Assembly: GCA_002347925.1 (NCBI GenBank)
Contig: DDYL01000140.1
Coordinates: forward strand, 11,688 to 18,552
Direction of reading: 5' to 3'
Origin: Chloroflexi bacterium UBA2235
Lineage (GTDB): Bacteria; Chloroflexota; UBA11872; UBA12225
Length of the DNA: 6,865 nucleotides
Shown here piece by piece: positions 1 through 6,587 of the stretch. Below the pieces are notes generated by a model that worked only from the letters and a program-made list of their open reading frames with translations, did not search any database and was not told the DNA's origin. A program made the translations under genes and the position numbers. Within the stretch, counting starts at the first letter, position 1, and each line of letters opens with the position of its first letter.

Positions 1-138
1 GTCCGCAACGTACTTGCTTCCCTCTGGAAGGCATTTCTAACAGGGTGGCCAATGGGTACCAAGCAAGCGTCAGACGTGTTTGGTGACCATTCCTTCGTCA
101 CAATTCAGCCGCTGACGCTTCTTCCTCAATTGATCTCA
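1..138. other. Window-edge intergenic stretch, no supported gene
   Basis: This stretch lies downstream of the minus-strand L,D-transpeptidase gene. A plus-strand frame is open from the window edge to 354, and a minus-strand GTG frame is open from 101 to the edge. Neither has a recognisable domain or a well-placed ribosome-binding site, and the plus frame runs antisense through the conserved YkuD domain. The only structure seen is the inverted repeat at 65-120. A gene ending or starting left of the window cannot be excluded. Confidence 0.5.
65..120 (-). repeat. Nested inverted repeat past the L,D-transpeptidase gene
   Basis: The outer arms AAGCGTCAG (65-73) and CTGACGCTT (112-120) are a perfect 9-bp inverted repeat around 38 nt. 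Inside lies a second perfect pair, GTGAC (83-87) and GTCAC (97-101), with a 9-nt loop. The structure starts 18 nt beyond the stop codon of the minus-strand gene, where a transcript end or stability element would sit. On the minus strand the distal arm is not followed by a T-run, so it is not a standard intrinsic terminator. It could also be a protein-binding site. Confidence 0.45.
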
Positions 139-1674
139 CTAATTGTGAATGTTGATCGGCGTGCCGATATTCGCCCAGTCCCAGAACCATTTCGCATGGC
201 GCTCAATCATGCCAAGGCATCCGTGACTGCTTGGCATCCCAAAAAGCACCGGACTACGCCAATAATTCGTGTGCAAGGCAGCGCCGCCGTTGGTGAAGTA
301 CTGGGTCCACTTGACGTTCTCGAGCTTGTAGTCTGGGACCTCGCCGCTGTCTAGCCGTAGAAGGGTGCTTCCGAGCATTGTCTCGTTCTCGACTCGTCGG
401 AGAACCTTGAACACGCCCAAAGGTGTCGACCACCCTGGTCGTCCACTCGTGACGGCTGCCATGTAAACACGAGTCGCGCCCTCGTAGGCGACGACGACCT
501 GTTGGGTGATGTTCACGTCGATCCACTTGGCGCCGTTCTGGCCAAGGGACATGGTTGGAGGAACGGGTGCCTCGGTAACGACTTTTGGAACCAGGAGGCC
601 AGAGTAGACATAGCGTTCCGGTGAGATGTCTCCAAGTGGAAGGTCGACCCACGTGCCGTCGCTCGCCTTCCGACGAACACCCATGACGCGAGCCCACGTC
701 CGGTTGTCTCCCTCAAGCTCTTCGCCCTCGACCCAAGACGACACTGTGACTTCGTCGCCCCGGATCACCTGGCCGGCAGCCGCCATGACGGTATGTGGTT
801 CTTGGCGAAGGTTCGCACGCTCGCCGGCAACGATCCCAACCCAGCCGCCAACTTCAACGGTCGCAGCCTTTGGGGCACCGGATTTCGTGACCGCATCGAG
901 GTCAATGTAAGCAAAGTTCCGTGTGACAGGATTGAAAATGGTCAAACGGGTTCCGGATTGCGGCTCCATCACGATGAAGCGGTCGCCAATTTTGACTGGG
1001 CCGAAACTCGCTCCGCCGGTTGCTGCGCTCCAGAGATCAGACGCACGCGTTGCCTCAACCCACCACGGCCGGTGGCCGTCTGGGATCGTCGCGAACGCGG
1101 GCGACGACCAGATCACTTCATCTTCAGGCGTAGGCGAGGAACTCGGTCCAACCTTGGACCCGTCGACAGTTCCGACTCGCGCGGTGCGGGCATCCTGGAC
1201 GTAGTATGTACCGTCACCGGGTTGACCCAAGACCATGACCTTAGCGAACTGGGGCAGAGTCGCGATAACCTCCGACCCGTTCTTCCTCCCATTCGAGAGT
1301 TCAGTGACTTCAAGGGTCGCGGCCCAGAAAGGCCGAAATGCACCCGACGCTGGAGACGATCCAGCCTCACCTGGAGGCGCATCGGTCGGGTTCAGCGTCA
1401 CCGCCTCGATGTATCCAAAGTTCTGCTCACCGGCCTCGCGTGCAAACAGCCGGGTGGTGCCAGCATCTGCATCGGCGTTTTCGACGAGCACGTAGGTGCC
1501 TCGTGGAAGCTGCCCGAACAGCCGAGCCGTAGCGTCAGGACCTGACCAGAACTCTGCCGGCCGGATCGTCTGGGCCCACCAACCCTCAGCTCCGACCGTC
1601 CCAGACGATGCAAACAAGAGAGCCATGCCGGCAACAACCGGCGCAACTAGGCGACTAATTCGGCTCACGTCCAT
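139..1674 (-). CDS. Exported L,D-transpeptidase (YkuD) with SH3-like repeats
   Basis: Predicted to cross-link peptidoglycan or attach proteins to it outside the membrane, using a catalytic cysteine. From the Met at 1674 it is 511 residues. Residues 1-29 look like a signal peptide (n-region Arg5 and Arg8, core LVAPVVAGMALLFASSG, cleavage near VGA/EG). Residues 31-98, 114-178 and 202-268 are three divergent repeats, each opening with WW or FW. Residues 278-332 are a bacterial SH3 domain (ANLRQEP, TWARV). Residues 383-508 are the YkuD domain, with TSG..GWSTPLGVF, His468, His484 and the nucleophile Cys486 in SHGCLGM. The residue after HGC-x is usually Arg or Asn; here it is Gly. The frame stays open to ATGs at 1704 and 1740, but the 1674 start gives the cleanest signal peptide. 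No Shine-Dalgarno is obvious at any of the three. Family assignment is firm; the exact start is not. Confidence 0.9.
   Translation of the reverse strand: MDVSRISRLVAPVVAGMALLFASSGTVGAEGWWAQTIRPAEFWSGPDATARLFGQLPRGTYVLVENADADAGTTRLFAREAGEQNFGYIEAVTLNPTDAPPGEAGSSPASGAFRPFWAATLEVTELSNGRKNGSEVIATLPQFAKVMVLGQPGDGTYYVQDARTARVGTVDGSKVGPSSSPTPEDEVIWSSPAFATIPDGHRPWWVEATRASDLWSAATGGASFGPVKIGDRFIVMEPQSGTRLTIFNPVTRNFAYIDLDAVTKSGAPKAATVEVGGWVGIVAGERANLRQEPHTVMAAAGQVIRGDEVTVSSWVEGEELEGDNRTWARVMGVRRKASDGTWVDLPLGDISPERYVYSGLLVPKVVTEAPVPPTMSLGQNGAKWIDVNITQQVVVAYEGATRVYMAAVTSGRPGWSTPLGVFKVLRRVENETMLGSTLLRLDSGEVPDYKLENVKWTQYFTNGGAALHTNYWRSPVLFGMPSSHGCLGMIERHAKWFWDWANIGTPINIHN
871..1584 (-). repeat. Three divergent tandem domains inside the L,D-transpeptidase
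   Basis: Residues 31-98 (1381-1584), 114-178 (1141-1335) and 202-268 (871-1071) share one pattern. Each has an aromatic pair (GWW, PFW, PWW), then a short E/D-F/L-W/S segment, a hydrophobic strand (YVLVE, AKVMVL, RFIVME), a GT-x-R/Y turn, and a closing F/V-G/A-Y/T-I/V-D/E strand. The spacing resembles small SH3-like beta barrels. Repeat 2 is the most decayed, having lost the tryptophan of the 'LWS' segment. They are separated by Pro/Ser/Gly-rich linkers. A role in wall binding is inferred by analogy with SH3b domains. Confidence 0.6.
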
Positions 1675-1701
1675 CGAAACGCAGACTTTCACTTGCAACG
1701 G

Positions 1702-1710
1702 CATAATACT
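1702..1710. promoter_or_regulatory. Candidate shared -10 region of two divergent genes
   Basis: An AT-rich patch in an otherwise GC-rich spacer reads CATAAT on the plus strand (1702-1707) and TATTAT on the minus strand (1708-1703), each 5/6 to the sigma70 -10 consensus. No good -35 was found for either direction. If the minus-strand hexamer is used, transcription would begin inside the 1740-start extension of the L,D-transpeptidase, favouring its start at 1674. Weak evidence. Confidence 0.22.
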
Positions 1711-1792
1711 AGGCGAGACAGACCGGACGTACCGGAGCATTGGTTACGAGATGCTTCCGCGGTTGCCCTTGGACCACGATTGGCCGGAGCTC

Positions 1793-1799
1793 GGAGAGG
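1793..1799 (+). promoter_or_regulatory. Ribosome-binding site GGAGAGG fixing the 1806 start
   Basis: GGAGAGG lies 6 nt before the ATG at 1806 and is the only good Shine-Dalgarno ahead of any in-frame start of the peptidase-MA-like gene. The start codons at 1740, 1836, 1911 and 1920 have none at proper spacing. It argues for 1806 even though the resulting leader before the hydrophobic core is long. Confidence 0.5.
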
Positions 1800-1805
1800 C
1801 CCACA

Positions 1806-3323
1806 ATGCCACACATCCAGTCTCTACTACGATCGATGTGTGTTCCATTATGGAGGATTCTAGCGCGAACTCGATTGGGGACCGCGCGCCGTAATTCTCT
1901 CTCGGACCAGATGTTCAGGATGATATCTGTCCTTGCCTTGATCTCATTTTTGGGGCGGGAAAACTCCCTTACGGGTTACGTGTTCGGTGTTTCAGTTGCG
2001 CACGCGGACAGCATAGTCGACTCTGACCCGGCGTTGGCAGAGGTCGAGTTCGGGAATGAAATCCGTTTCCTCATCAGGGCTCGCAGTGTCCGGTCGGATG
2101 ACCCCCTCACTTCAGTCTTGCTCTTGTACCGGGTTGATGACTCTGCCGTGCAGAACACTGGTGTTCCGTCTTTCCAACCCGGTGCCGTCGTATCTGCGGT
2201 TTACCGATGGCGGGTCAGTGGAGTACTGCTTCCGGGCGCCGAAGTCCGATATCAATTCCAGATCGAAACACGGTCCGGGGTGAAGATTACGACCCCTGAG
2301 CAGTCGGTTACATACAACGACACCCGGTTCGACTGGCGCGAAGTCAAGTCAGGCAAGGTGACTGCCCACTGGCATAGCACCGACGCGAACACGGGGCAGG
2401 CAGTCCTTGACGAGGCAACCCGAACCCTTGGCCGGTTGGAACAGGAATTCGGCCTTGTGCCCGATCGTCCTATCAGCTTGTACGCCTACGTGCGCGCCCC
2501 TGATTACGCGAGTGCCGTTGCGACCAGTGGCCGTTCGCTCGAATACGCCGTCGGAGCGGGGATGGCGCGCGTCTACGTCCTGTATTCCGACCCGAACACC
2601 ACTGAAGCTCTCATGGCCTTGCGCCGGGAGATTGCTCGTACCGTCTTCGACCAGAAGACGACAAACCCGTTCTCGCCGCCACCAAGATGGCTTTCAGTGG
2701 GATTCAGCAGATACGTAGCCGGCGAGGATGTTCCGGCCGAGAACCAGAAGGTCCTGACGGATTTCGCGCAGAACAACAAGCTCCTTGCCCTGAAGACGCT
2801 TGCGGGCAACTTGCCGACCACTGACCGTGAACGCGCGCTCGCACTTGAAGAGAGCCTTTCTGCGTTCAAGTACTTGGCCGGGGCATATCCACCGGAAAAG
2901 ATCCGGGCAATGTTCGAAGCTTTCAAGGAAGGCAACACCGTCGACGACGCCCTGAAGAAGGGGCTCGGCAATACCCTGGACCAGTTCGAGACAAAGTGGA
3001 AGAACTCCCTTCGGCTCGGGTTACCGCAGAAGCCAAATACGGTGAACCCTACTCCTCGCGCCGGCGGAGCCCCACCCTCTGGAAACGTGGCACCACGCGC
3101 CGGCAGTGCATCCAGTTCGGTGGCAAGTTCGTCGGCCGGCCCCGAGTCCCTGGCCTTTGTTGATCAGGTTTTTGGCCAGTCCGTCGATTTCTGGCAAACC
3201 CTGTTTGGGGAGCAGACGCGTTACGTCCTTCTGGGTGCCCTGATCTTTATCGTGGCTGCAGTTGGGGCGGTAGTTATCGGAAGTGTTGCTGGTGCGATCC
3301 GGCGAGCGCGTGATGAGGGCTGA
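1806..3323 (+). CDS. Membrane-anchored peptidase-MA-like protein, active site lost
   Basis: From the Met at 1806 it has 505 residues. A basic leader (1-38) precedes a hydrophobic core (MISVLALISFLG, 39-50) and a likely cleavage at AHA/DS after residue 67. Residues about 68-170 look like an Ig-type beta domain. Residues about 175-405 match the peptidase-MA-like (gluzincin) fold: WREVKSGKVTAHWHS, RPISLYAYV, then TTNPFSPPPRWL. A Pro/Ser/Ala linker (407-446) leads to one membrane helix (474-498) followed by RRAR, so the bulk is probably outside the cell. Where the family has HExxH this protein has RREIAR (Arg274, Glu275, Arg278), and the usual WLxEG is WLSVG (Val298), so the zinc site is gone. 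It is probably a binding or scaffold protein rather than a protease; that role is inferred. The frame is long and intact. A start at 1911 or 1920 would give a more normal signal peptide. Confidence 0.8.
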   Translation: MPHIQSLLRSMCVPLWRILARTRLGTARRNSLSDQMFRMISVLALISFLGRENSLTGYVFGVSVAHADSIVDSDPALAEVEFGNEIRFLIRARSVRSDDPLTSVLLLYRVDDSAVQNTGVPSFQPGAVVSAVYRWRVSGVLLPGAEVRYQFQIETRSGVKITTPEQSVTYNDTRFDWREVKSGKVTAHWHSTDANTGQAVLDEATRTLGRLEQEFGLVPDRPISLYAYVRAPDYASAVATSGRSLEYAVGAGMARVYVLYSDPNTTEALMALRREIARTVFDQKTTNPFSPPPRWLSVGFSRYVAGEDVPAENQKVLTDFAQNNKLLALKTLAGNLPTTDRERALALEESLSAFKYLAGAYPPEKIRAMFEAFKEGNTVDDALKKGLGNTLDQFETKWKNSLRLGLPQKPNTVNPTPRAGGAPPSGNVAPRAGSASSSVASSSAGPESLAFVDQVFGQSVDFWQTLFGEQTRYVLLGALIFIVAAVGAVVIGSVAGAIRRARDEG

Positions 3324-3473
3324 AGTGGGCACCGTACGGATCCGCCGCTTCCGACTGGACAAGGCTGTTCTGAAGAATACTTAGGCACAAGACTGGACGC
3401 GGGCACACTATGATGGTCGCCCGAGGAAACCTTAAACCGTTTCTGAGATCAAAGGTCAGTTTTCGGGGGGCGC
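3324..3473 (+). promoter_or_regulatory. metF upstream region with candidate -10 TATGAT
   Basis: This 150-bp spacer holds TATGAT at 3409-3414 (5/6 to the -10 consensus) without a convincing -35, which would put the start of transcription near 3421 and give a leader of about 53 nt. That is too short for a known SAM riboswitch, and none is recognisable. GACTGGAC occurs twice (3353-3360 and 3391-3398). No T-tailed hairpin ends the preceding gene, so read-through into metF is possible. Confidence 0.3.
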
Positions 3474-4382
3474 ATGAAAATCCACGACATCCTGCACACG
3501 ACACATCCGGTCTTCTCGTTCGAGTTCTTCCCACCGAAGACTGAGGAACAGCAGCGTCAATTGCTTGAGACCATCCGGCGCCTAGGGCCGTTGTCCCCGG
3601 CTTACGTCTCTGTTACCTACGGTGCGGGCGGTAGCACACGTGCTCTTACGATTGACACGGTCAACCGTATCAAGGAGGAGTTCGGCATCGAGGCGATGGC
3701 GCACCTGACGTGTGTCGGCGCATCGCGTGACGATATTCGGGAGACCCTTGACACGCTTGCTTCGCATGGTGTCGAAAATGTGATGGCGCTGCGTGGAGAT
3801 CCGCCCAAGGGCACCAAGGACTTTGAACCCGCGCCCGATGGGTTCGCGCATGCCAGCGACCTGATCCAGTTCATCAACGAAAACTACGATTTCTCGATTG
3901 GTGGGGCGTGTTATCCGGAGGGACACTTCGAGGGCAATACCGGAAGGCGCCAAGATCCCGATATGGATTTGGAGCATCTCTTCAAAAAGGTAAAGGCGGG
4001 TGCGAAGTTCCTCGTGACCCAGCTGTTCTACGAAAACGAGGCGTACTTCCAGTTTGTCGAGCGGGCTCGAATGTTTGGGATCGAGGTACCGATCATTCCC
4101 GGTCTCATGCCAGTGGTCAACGCAGAGAGCATCCCGCGAATTGCCAGGATGTCGGGCGCATCATTCCCAGATTCACTTATGCGTGAGGTTCAGGCGCGCG
4201 CCTCCGACCCGGATGCGGTCGTGGAACTTGCCGTGGCGTTCACCGCACTTCAGGCCGATGAACTCCTTCGTCATGGCGCGCCGGGCATCCATTTCTACAC
4301 CTTGAACCGGTCGCCAGCGACGAGTGCCATCGTGAGTGCGCTACGACTGATCCGGCCTTGGGAAGTCCACAACTACGCCTAA
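3474..4382 (+). CDS. metF: 5,10-methylenetetrahydrofolate reductase
   Basis: Cytoplasmic flavoprotein that reduces 5,10-methylene-THF to 5-methyl-THF with NAD(P)H, supplying the methyl group for methionine synthesis. The 302 residues match the length of bacterial MetF (E. coli 296). Hallmarks in order: SFEFFPPKT with Glu17 (equivalent to E. coli Glu28), YVSVTYGAGGSTR (44-56), HLTCVGASRDDI (77-88), ALRGDPPKG with Asp109 (equivalent to E. coli Asp120, near the flavin), GGACYPEGH, GAKFLVTQLFYEN, VPIIPGLMPV and GIHFYTLNRS near the end. All expected signatures are present, so it should be active. The ATG at 3474 follows a G-tract (3465-3470) acting as a weak Shine-Dalgarno and matches the family N-terminus. 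No methionine synthase or other folate gene is in the window. It converges on the sugar kinase gene. Confidence 0.96.
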   Translation: MKIHDILHTTHPVFSFEFFPPKTEEQQRQLLETIRRLGPLSPAYVSVTYGAGGSTRALTIDTVNRIKEEFGIEAMAHLTCVGASRDDIRETLDTLASHGVENVMALRGDPPKGTKDFEPAPDGFAHASDLIQFINENYDFSIGGACYPEGHFEGNTGRRQDPDMDLEHLFKKVKAGAKFLVTQLFYENEAYFQFVERARMFGIEVPIIPGLMPVVNAESIPRIARMSGASFPDSLMREVQARASDPDAVVELAVAFTALQADELLRHGAPGIHFYTLNRSPATSAIVSALRLIRPWEVHNYA

Positions 4383-4393
4383 TCTCCCGCGTC

Positions 4394-4408
4394 CCGCCGG
4401 ACAGGCGG
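4394..4408. terminator. Short GC hairpin between convergent genes
   Basis: CCGCC (4394-4398) and GGCGG (4404-4408) form a 5-bp GC-only stem with loop GGACA in the 40-bp gap between metF and the kinase. It is followed by only three Ts on the plus strand and no T-run on the minus strand. It sits where a bidirectional terminator is needed but is short, so it may only assist termination. Confidence 0.3.
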
Positions 4409-4422
4409 CGTTTGGAGTTCCG

Positions 4423-5961
4423 TCAAGCCGGTTGGGACGCTTGCCATGCGGAGATCGCATCCCAATGCGGTGCGAGAACAGAATAGAGCGACTCGTATTG
4501 CGCGTAGAGTTCGTCATACGATGACGTCCAACCAGCAGTCGGGGAGACGCTTCCGACATCTGCAATCGTAGGTGCGTCTTCAAGGGATTCAAGATCGCCG
4601 GTGGCGCGCATGGCCAGAATTGCTGCACCAAGGGACGACGCCTCCGGGGAGTCGACGAGAGTGAGGTTTCGGTTCAGGACCGAAGCCGTGATCGCCATCC
4701 AAAGGGGGGAACGCACGAATCCCCCTGCAATCCGGATCTCACGCGCAGGTCCCGCAACGTCTTCCATCGGTTCCAGAATGGTTCGCATCCTGTACGCAAC
4801 CCCCTCAAGGGTTGCCCGGGAAATGTGACGGTGGTCGTGTGACAGGGATAGACCGAACAAGCATCCGCGGGCTCGCGCATTCCAGCCCGGGGCACGCTCA
4901 CCAGCCAAGTACGGCAGAAACAGGAGTCCCCCGGATCCCGGCCCCACCTCACTTGCCCACTGCGTGAGGTCGTCAAGCGTCGGCTCACGTCCCCCCATCG
5001 CGCCTGCAACTTGTGCCCATTGCTCACGCAACCAAGCCAGGACGACCCCTGCGTTGTTTATCGCCGCACCGGCAACCCACCGACCTTCCGCAAGGTAGTA
5101 GCACCAGGTTCGCGCACGGTCATCGGTGACTGGTCGGTCAACCACCGCGCGGACTGCGCCACTCGTTGCAACCATTGCAACCATCTGTCCGGGTGAAACT
5201 ACCCCGGTCCCGATAGTCTGAAGAACGCCGTCGCCGGCTCCGGCAACGATCAGGCAGTCGTCCGGAAGACCGACCTCACGCTTCCACCCGACCGGCGCGT
5301 CCACTGCCTGAGTTGGCTCAACCAGTCCCGGGACACGCGCGCGGTCGATTCCTGCTATCTCCAGGAGATCCTCAGCCCAATCCGCAGTGTGCAAATCAAA
5401 CAGGCCAGTCCCGCTGGCTGTTGAACGCTCACTGACTAGTTGGCCAGTCCATTGCCTGAGGACGTACTCCTTGATGCCGGCAAACGTCACCGCACTCCCA
5501 AAGATTTCCGGGCGTGATGAACGCCACCAGCGGATCTTTGCCGGCAGATACATGGGATGGACCGGGCCTCCGGTCCGGTGATAGAGCGAGATTGGGTCGC
5601 AAGACGCACGGATGGCGCGAGCCTCGTCGTCCCCCCGGGTGTCCGCCCAGATAAGGGCATCGTCCAGTGCATCACCATTTGCGTCCATCGGAAGCACAGA
5701 GTGGAGGATCGCGGAAAGCCCGACCGCGCGAACGGAATACGAGTGATCGCGTGCCCAACGGGCAGCCTCAGAAAGGACCGCAGTTGTGGCATCGGAGACA
5801 GTGCCGGGGTTCTGCGCGGCCCACCCCGGACGAGGTGCAAGCAGCGGATAGGTGCGCGTCGAGGCGTGCATCGCCTGGCCGTCTCGGGCAAAGACCACCG
5901 CCCGCGCTCCAGTGGTACCGATGTCGACTCCAATGTATGCCGCGATCAGTCCAGCGCTCAT
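4423..5961 (-). CDS. gntK: FGGY-family carbohydrate kinase, gluconokinase type
   Basis: ATP-dependent cytoplasmic sugar kinase, most likely phosphorylating D-gluconate to 6-phosphogluconate. The 512 residues fit the FGGY family. The first actin-like domain opens with YIGVDIGTTGARAVVF (9-24, phosphate-binding loop). It continues with PRPGWAAQ, HSVLPMDANGDAL (87-99), WADTRG (105-110), RTGGPVHPMYLPAK (129-142) and KEYVL..WTG. GAGDG holds Asp244, the expected catalytic base. The second domain has ATSGAVR (265-271), INNAG and FLPYLAGERAPGWNARARG. The HPM, TSGAVR and INNAG motifs point to gluconokinase rather than xylulokinase or glycerol kinase, but substrate is not proven. The frame is open to 6522, yet the extension is antisense to the Rrf2 gene. 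The 5961 ATG fits the family N-terminus and has GGAGAGGG (minus strand, 5974-5967) 5 nt upstream. No sugar transporter or dehydrogenase gene is nearby. Confidence 0.9.
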   Translation of the reverse strand: MSAGLIAAYIGVDIGTTGARAVVFARDGQAMHASTRTYPLLAPRPGWAAQNPGTVSDATTAVLSEAARWARDHSYSVRAVGLSAILHSVLPMDANGDALDDALIWADTRGDDEARAIRASCDPISLYHRTGGPVHPMYLPAKIRWWRSSRPEIFGSAVTFAGIKEYVLRQWTGQLVSERSTASGTGLFDLHTADWAEDLLEIAGIDRARVPGLVEPTQAVDAPVGWKREVGLPDDCLIVAGAGDGVLQTIGTGVVSPGQMVAMVATSGAVRAVVDRPVTDDRARTWCYYLAEGRWVAGAAINNAGVVLAWLREQWAQVAGAMGGREPTLDDLTQWASEVGPGSGGLLFLPYLAGERAPGWNARARGCLFGLSLSHDHRHISRATLEGVAYRMRTILEPMEDVAGPAREIRIAGGFVRSPLWMAITASVLNRNLTLVDSPEASSLGAAILAMRATGDLESLEDAPTIADVGSVSPTAGWTSSYDELYAQYESLYSVLAPHWDAISAWQASQPA

Positions 5962-5988
5962 CAGATCCCTCTCCGCGCAACCCTCAGC

Positions 5989-6058
5989 CATCGGACGCCC
6001 GGGTGCCGATGCGATTGTATTCGCCGTCCGAATGACCAGAAGATGGGATCCATTGGTC
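5989..6058 (-). promoter_or_regulatory. Candidate kinase promoter with three consecutive dyads
   Basis: The 152-bp spacer between the kinase and Rrf2 genes has a minus-strand -10-like TACAAT (6019-6014) with a poor -35. Around it are three dyads: CATCGG/CCGATG (5989-5994, 6006-6011); ATTCG/CGAAT (6019-6023, 6029-6033); and GACCA-N3-GAT-N3-ATC-N3-TGGTC (6034-6058), which covers the -35 position. The first would fall at the transcript start and could also fold as a leader hairpin. Operator function and the identity of the binding protein are inferred. Confidence 0.4.
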
Positions 6059-6113
6059 TGGGGCTTTAGAACCCGTGATAGACTTGGGTGAAAGCAAAGT
6101 TCGTTTATCAACG

Positions 6114-6584
6114 ATGAGACTCTCAGCACGTTCGGATTACGGTGTGCGTGCGGTCCTCGACCTCGCAGAACGGATCGGACAGGGTCCGATTCAGAGCGAG
6201 GCGATCGCACGGCGCCAAGGCGTGTCCGAAGCGTTCCTTGATCAGGTCCTGACACTCTTGCGCCGCGCCGGTCTTGTCCAGAGCACCCGCGGTCCCCGTG
6301 GTGGCCACGTCCTGATTGCAGCACCAGAACAACTGACATTGTTGACAATCCTGGAGGCCGTGGAAGGAGACGAGTTCCTTCCGTCCATGCCTGACAGTCG
6401 GGGGAGGGGTCCGGGTACCGACGCACTTGGTTCCGGCGCGCGTGCCGTCCCAAGCGTGCGCGTGCAGCAGGAAGTGTGGGAACGGGTGCGGACATCGGTG
6501 ACCGAAATCCTGGGCGGGACAACGGTTGCAGACCTGCTTGAACGTCAGCAGATACTCACGGCGCCGGCGCGGTATTACATTTAG
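6114..6584 (+). CDS. Rrf2-family transcription regulator without cysteines
   Basis: A DNA-binding regulator of 156 residues, typical for the Rrf2/IscR/NsrR/CymR family. The start MRLSARSDYGVRAVLDLA is the classic family N-terminus. A winged helix-turn-helix follows: IQSEAIARRQGVSEAFLDQVL (26-46), LLRRAGLVQSTRGPRGGHVL (48-67, recognition helix end and wing), then LTLLTILEAVEG (74-85). The C-terminal VWERVRTSVTEILGGTTVADLL dimerisation helix is present. The segment at about 86-118, where IscR and NsrR carry three iron-sulfur-binding cysteines, is rich in Gly, Ser, Arg and Pro. The whole protein has no cysteine, so it cannot ligate a cluster in the usual way; CymR is a known cluster-free member. 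The ATG at 6114 fits the family better than the GTG at 6075. No clear Shine-Dalgarno is seen. It probably autoregulates its operon; targets are unknown. Confidence 0.9.
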   Translation: MRLSARSDYGVRAVLDLAERIGQGPIQSEAIARRQGVSEAFLDQVLTLLRRAGLVQSTRGPRGGHVLIAAPEQLTLLTILEAVEGDEFLPSMPDSRGRGPGTDALGSGARAVPSVRVQQEVWERVRTSVTEILGGTTVADLLERQQILTAPARYYI

Positions 6585-6587
6585 GAC

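Noticed and set aside
1..101. Minus-strand GTG frame open to the window edge
   Set aside because: Only about 33 codons, with a poorly spaced purine tract upstream and no recognisable motif; not supportable from this window.
1..354. Plus-strand open frame, with an ATG at 52 giving 100 aa
   Set aside because: From 139 it is antisense to the conserved YkuD domain, and it has no recognisable domain or ribosome site; treated as a shadow frame.
793..1545. 250-aa plus-strand open frame
   Set aside because: Lies wholly antisense to the SH3-like repeats of the transpeptidase, is rich in Arg, and shows no domain.
3353..3398. GACTGGAC direct repeat upstream of metF
   Set aside because: Two 8-mers 38 bp apart without further flanking similarity; chance is a sufficient explanation.
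3426..3443. GAAAC/GTTTC hairpin in the metF leader
   Set aside because: A 5-bp AT-rich stem with an 8-nt loop and no following T-run; too weak for a terminator or riboswitch.
5962..6522. N-terminal extension of the sugar kinase
   Set aside because: It is antisense to the clear Rrf2 gene, and the kinase family N-terminus with a good ribosome site begins at 5961.
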